From: Candidatus Wolfebacteria bacterium | Lineage (GTDB): Bacteria > Patescibacteriota > Minisyncoccia > UBA6257 > UBA9933 | Assembly: GCA_027336345.1 (NCBI GenBank) | Contig: DAHWFZ010000028.1 | Location: forward strand, 1 to 6,852 | Direction: 5' to 3' | DNA length: 6,852 nucleotides | Part shown: in pieces, positions 5,635-6,852 of the stretch | How the letters are laid out: every line of letters begins with the position of its first letter | How positions within the stretch are numbered: position 1 is the first letter of the stretch | The notes under the pieces: generated by a model | Told to the model about the DNA's origin: nothing | Databases searched by the model: none | What the model saw: only the letters and a program-made list of their open reading frames with translations | Program-made: the position numbers and the translations under genes

Positions 5635-5715
5635 GAAATTGCGAAAGATTTTTAAACCAGATATGGCTACGGGTTAAAATAATAAAAATAATAGAGGCGC
5701 GGATAATTTTATTAA

Positions 5716-5744
5716 AAATAAAATTTTAAATAAAATTTTAAATT
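5716..5744. repeat. 12-base A/T tandem repeat
   Basis: AAATAAAATTTT occurs twice head to tail (5716-5727, 5728-5739), followed by a partial third copy (5740-5744). It sits 20 bases upstream of the start of the small membrane protein gene. It could be a flexible upstream promoter element or simple slippage; no -10 or -35 pair stands out inside it. Confidence 0.65.
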
Positions 5745-5763
5745 CGCAATTCTATCGCAGGAT

Positions 5764-6012
5764 ATGACTAAAAAGGAACTTATTATGGCAGCAATTGCCG
5801 CGATGGCAATAATTATCGGAGTAACCGGTTATTTTTATTGGAAAAAACAATCCGCGTCCGTGCAGCCGGCTGTGCCGGGACAAACTTTGACCGAAACGGC
5901 AAGCCAGGGAGTTTTACCGTCAATAAACGCGAATCCTTTGCAAAATGCGCCTGATTTGAATCCGGTTAATAAAGCCAACCCGTATACAAACGTAAAAACC
6001 AATCCATTTTAA
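5764..6012 (+). CDS. Small single-pass membrane protein with Asn-Pro-rich tail
   Basis: This is 82 residues from ATG 5764, or 75 from ATG 5785. One hydrophobic helix (residues 6-25) precedes YWKKQ, followed by a polar tail of about 55 residues. In the tail, NP dipeptides recur at 57-58, 66-67, 72-73 and 80-81, ending in NPYTNVKTNPF. I recall similar NP-rich endings on small unnamed patescibacterial proteins, but no function is known to me. For the first start, AGGA (5759-5762) is only one base from the ATG. For the second, AAGGA (5773-5777) lies seven bases upstream, so initiation at 5785 is at least as likely. Without the MTKKELI extension the helix would lose its N-terminal lysines, which could affect its orientation. 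The helix may be a signal anchor; no lipobox cysteine is present. Confidence 0.75.
   Translation: MTKKELIMAAIAAMAIIIGVTGYFYWKKQSASVQPAVPGQTLTETASQGVLPSINANPLQNAPDLNPVNKANPYTNVKTNPF
5773..5777 (+). promoter_or_regulatory. Internal ribosome-binding site favouring start at 5785
   Basis: AAGGA with a seven-base spacer to ATG 5785 is a good Shine-Dalgarno. It lies inside the first codons of the longer reading frame, so it either sets the true start or allows two N-termini. The same bases encode KKEL, so it may be incidental. Confidence 0.45.
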
Positions 6013-6018
6013 TAAAAT

Positions 6019-6048
6019 ATAGCCCGATAATATTACTTAACGGGTTAT
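6019..6048 (+). terminator. Possible terminator after the small membrane protein
   Basis: ATAGCCCG (6019-6026) pairs with CGGGTTAT (6041-6048) in eight pairs including one G-T, around a 14-base loop, just after the stop codon. The following TTATTATT is an interrupted T-tract, so termination strength is uncertain. Confidence 0.5.
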
Positions 6049-6160
6049 TATTAAAATAAGTTATAAATGCTTATAAGCTAATAAAACTAAAGGATAATTA
6101 TTACTCTGGCCCATAACAATTTAATGAATTAAGTTGCTAAGTTAAAGTAATATTATATTG

Positions 6161-6852
6161 ATGAATACAAAAAAAATAAGCTTAATAATTTTAGGTATGG
6201 GAATGATTTTTTCAGCCGCAATAGTCAATTCCGGGAATATAAGCAAAGCTTTGGCTCAAAATACTCCGGCAACGAGTACGTTAAATGAAGCAGCTATGGC
6301 GAAAATTCAATATCCCGTTGCCGAGCTTGGAAATTGCCAAAATCAAACCGATTGCAAAGTTTATTGCGATAAAATTGAAAATAGATTGTCTTGTTTAAAC
6401 TTTGCGCAAAAAAACGGTTTAATGGATTCCGGAGAAATTTCCAGAGCGAAAAAATTCATATCTCTAGGCAAAGGGCCGGGCGGTTGTACTTCGCAAGATT
6501 CTTGTGAGGCTTATTGCAACGATATTTCACATATAGACGAGTGCGTTTCTTTCGCCGAAAAGAACGGCTTTTTATCTCAAGATGAATTAAACCAGGCTAA
6601 AAAAGTTCAGAACGCCATTAAAAGCGGAATAAAGCCTCCGTGTAATAACAAACAGGAATGCGATGTCTATTGCAGCAATCCAAATAATATGGAGGTATGC
6701 GTTAAATTCGCCGAAGCTGCGGGAATTATGACTGATCAGGAACAACAGGATGCGGAAAAAGTTTTGTCCGCGATTAAAAAAGGCGTTACTCCGCCTCCGT
6801 GCAAAGGAAAGGAAGCGTGCGACGCATATTGCAGCGATCCGGCTCATATGGA
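6161..6852 (+). CDS. Secreted Cys-rich repeat protein, 5' part
   Basis: This frame runs off the window end (230 full codons visible, no stop). The N-terminus is a clear Sec signal peptide: MNTKK, a hydrophobic core (about 7-22), and a probable signal peptidase I cut after ALA at 30-32. A Thr/Ser/Ala spacer follows, then four tandem repeats of 50-53 residues starting at Cys59, Cys109, Cys161 and Cys214. Each has the pattern C-x5-C-x3-C-x8-C (the fourth is cut), with a YC at the third Cys, then a helical segment C-x2-FA-x3-G-x4-x-E-x3-A-K-K and a G-x-x-PP or GPGG link to the next repeat. Four cysteines per repeat in an exported protein suggest two disulfides each; a C4 metal site is the alternative. 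Similar Cys repeats seem familiar from Parcubacteria, but I know no function. ATG 6161 has no Shine-Dalgarno and A/T-rich upstream sequence. Confidence 0.9.
   Translation, partial: MNTKKISLIILGMGMIFSAAIVNSGNISKALAQNTPATSTLNEAAMAKIQYPVAELGNCQNQTDCKVYCDKIENRLSCLNFAQKNGLMDSGEISRAKKFISLGKGPGGCTSQDSCEAYCNDISHIDECVSFAEKNGFLSQDELNQAKKVQNAIKSGIKPPCNNKQECDVYCSNPNNMEVCVKFAEAAGIMTDQEQQDAEKVLSAIKKGVTPPPCKGKEACDAYCSDPAHM
6335..6852 (+). repeat. Four tandem Cys-repeat units within the secreted protein
   Basis: Units begin at 6335, 6485, 6641 and 6800, so the spacings are 150, 156 and 159 bases. Cysteines fall at residues 59/65/69/78, 109/115/119/128, 161/167/171/180 and 214/220/224. The protein pattern is strict while the DNA copies differ at many codons, so the duplications are old and kept by selection. 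Units 3 and 4 are the most alike (EC or AC, then YCS, and a PP-C entry). Confidence 0.9.

Larger units (their letters stand above)
5552..5763. other. Intergenic stretch without a convincing gene
   Basis: These 212 bases separate the ferritin-like gene from the small membrane protein. They hold a T-rich start (no stem, so no clear terminator), the GC-rich palindrome near 5619, and A/T tandem repeats near 5716. A TATACT at 5593-5598 could be a -10 box but has no matching -35. A 40-codon frame from ATG 5607 spans the palindrome and looks spurious. Confidence 0.6.

Noticed and set aside
5607..5729. 40-codon frame spanning the GC-rich palindrome (starts MPRSPAGRQG)
   Set aside because: No Shine-Dalgarno; the first part is just the palindrome translated and the rest is Ile/Lys-rich AT sequence.
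5552..5763. CRISPR array, tRNA or riboswitch in the longest non-coding stretch
   Set aside because: No regularly spaced repeats, no cloverleaf with a TTC arm, and no recognisable aptamer core; only the palindrome and a short A/T tandem repeat.
6587..6847. 86-codon antisense frame at the right end
   Set aside because: Shadow of the Cys-repeat gene, whose signal peptide and periodic cysteines clearly mark the + strand as coding.

Overview
The window reads as part of a small-genome candidate phyla radiation bacterium (Patescibacteria, most likely Parcubacteria-like). This is inferred from gene content and style, not from a marker gene. The DNA is AT-rich, every supported gene lies on the + strand, and most starts lack a Shine-Dalgarno sequence. 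Several proteins match families I associate with that group: a membrane protein with a helical N-terminus and a Pro/Gln linker, an RG-rich short-tailed DEAD-box helicase, a YfbR-like HD protein, a small protein with an Asn-Pro tail, and a secreted Cys-repeat protein. The standard bacterial code (11) fits: conserved glycines use GGN codons, and TGA serves only as a stop.

Layout. Bases 3-218 are the 3' end of a PEBP/YbhB-type gene whose start is outside the window. Bases 276-2352 are a probable two-gene transcript: an extended -10 promoter, a single-pass surface-type membrane protein (309-1349), and, one base later, an AI-2E/UPF0118 family multi-pass membrane protein (1351-2352). Bases 2360-3842 are a self-contained unit of promoter, structured leader, DEAD-box RNA helicase (2495-3802) and strong intrinsic terminator. 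The hairpin in the leader can pair across the helicase start codon. Bases 3894-4528 hold an unrecognised 186-aa protein with a near-perfect Shine-Dalgarno and its own terminator. Bases 4545-5160 hold an HD-domain phosphohydrolase whose -10 box is so close to the ATG that the mRNA is probably leaderless. Bases 5205-5551 hold a 93-aa ferritin-like protein resembling the cargo domain of encapsulin systems. Bases 5552-5763 have no convincing gene; they hold a GC-rich palindrome in AT-rich sequence and a 12-base tandem repeat. Bases 5764-6012 encode a small single-pass membrane protein. Bases 6161-6852 begin a secreted protein with four 50-53 residue Cys repeats (C-x5-C-x3-C-x8-C), cut by the window end.

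The genes do not form one pathway. They look like mostly single-gene units: envelope proteins (surface protein, AI-2E family, small anchored protein, Cys-repeat protein), RNA remodelling (helicase), nucleotide housekeeping (HD protein) and iron or redox protection (ferritin-like). The most interesting items are the Cys-repeat protein, the helicase leader hairpin, and the stand-alone encapsulin-type ferritin-like protein with no shell gene in view.
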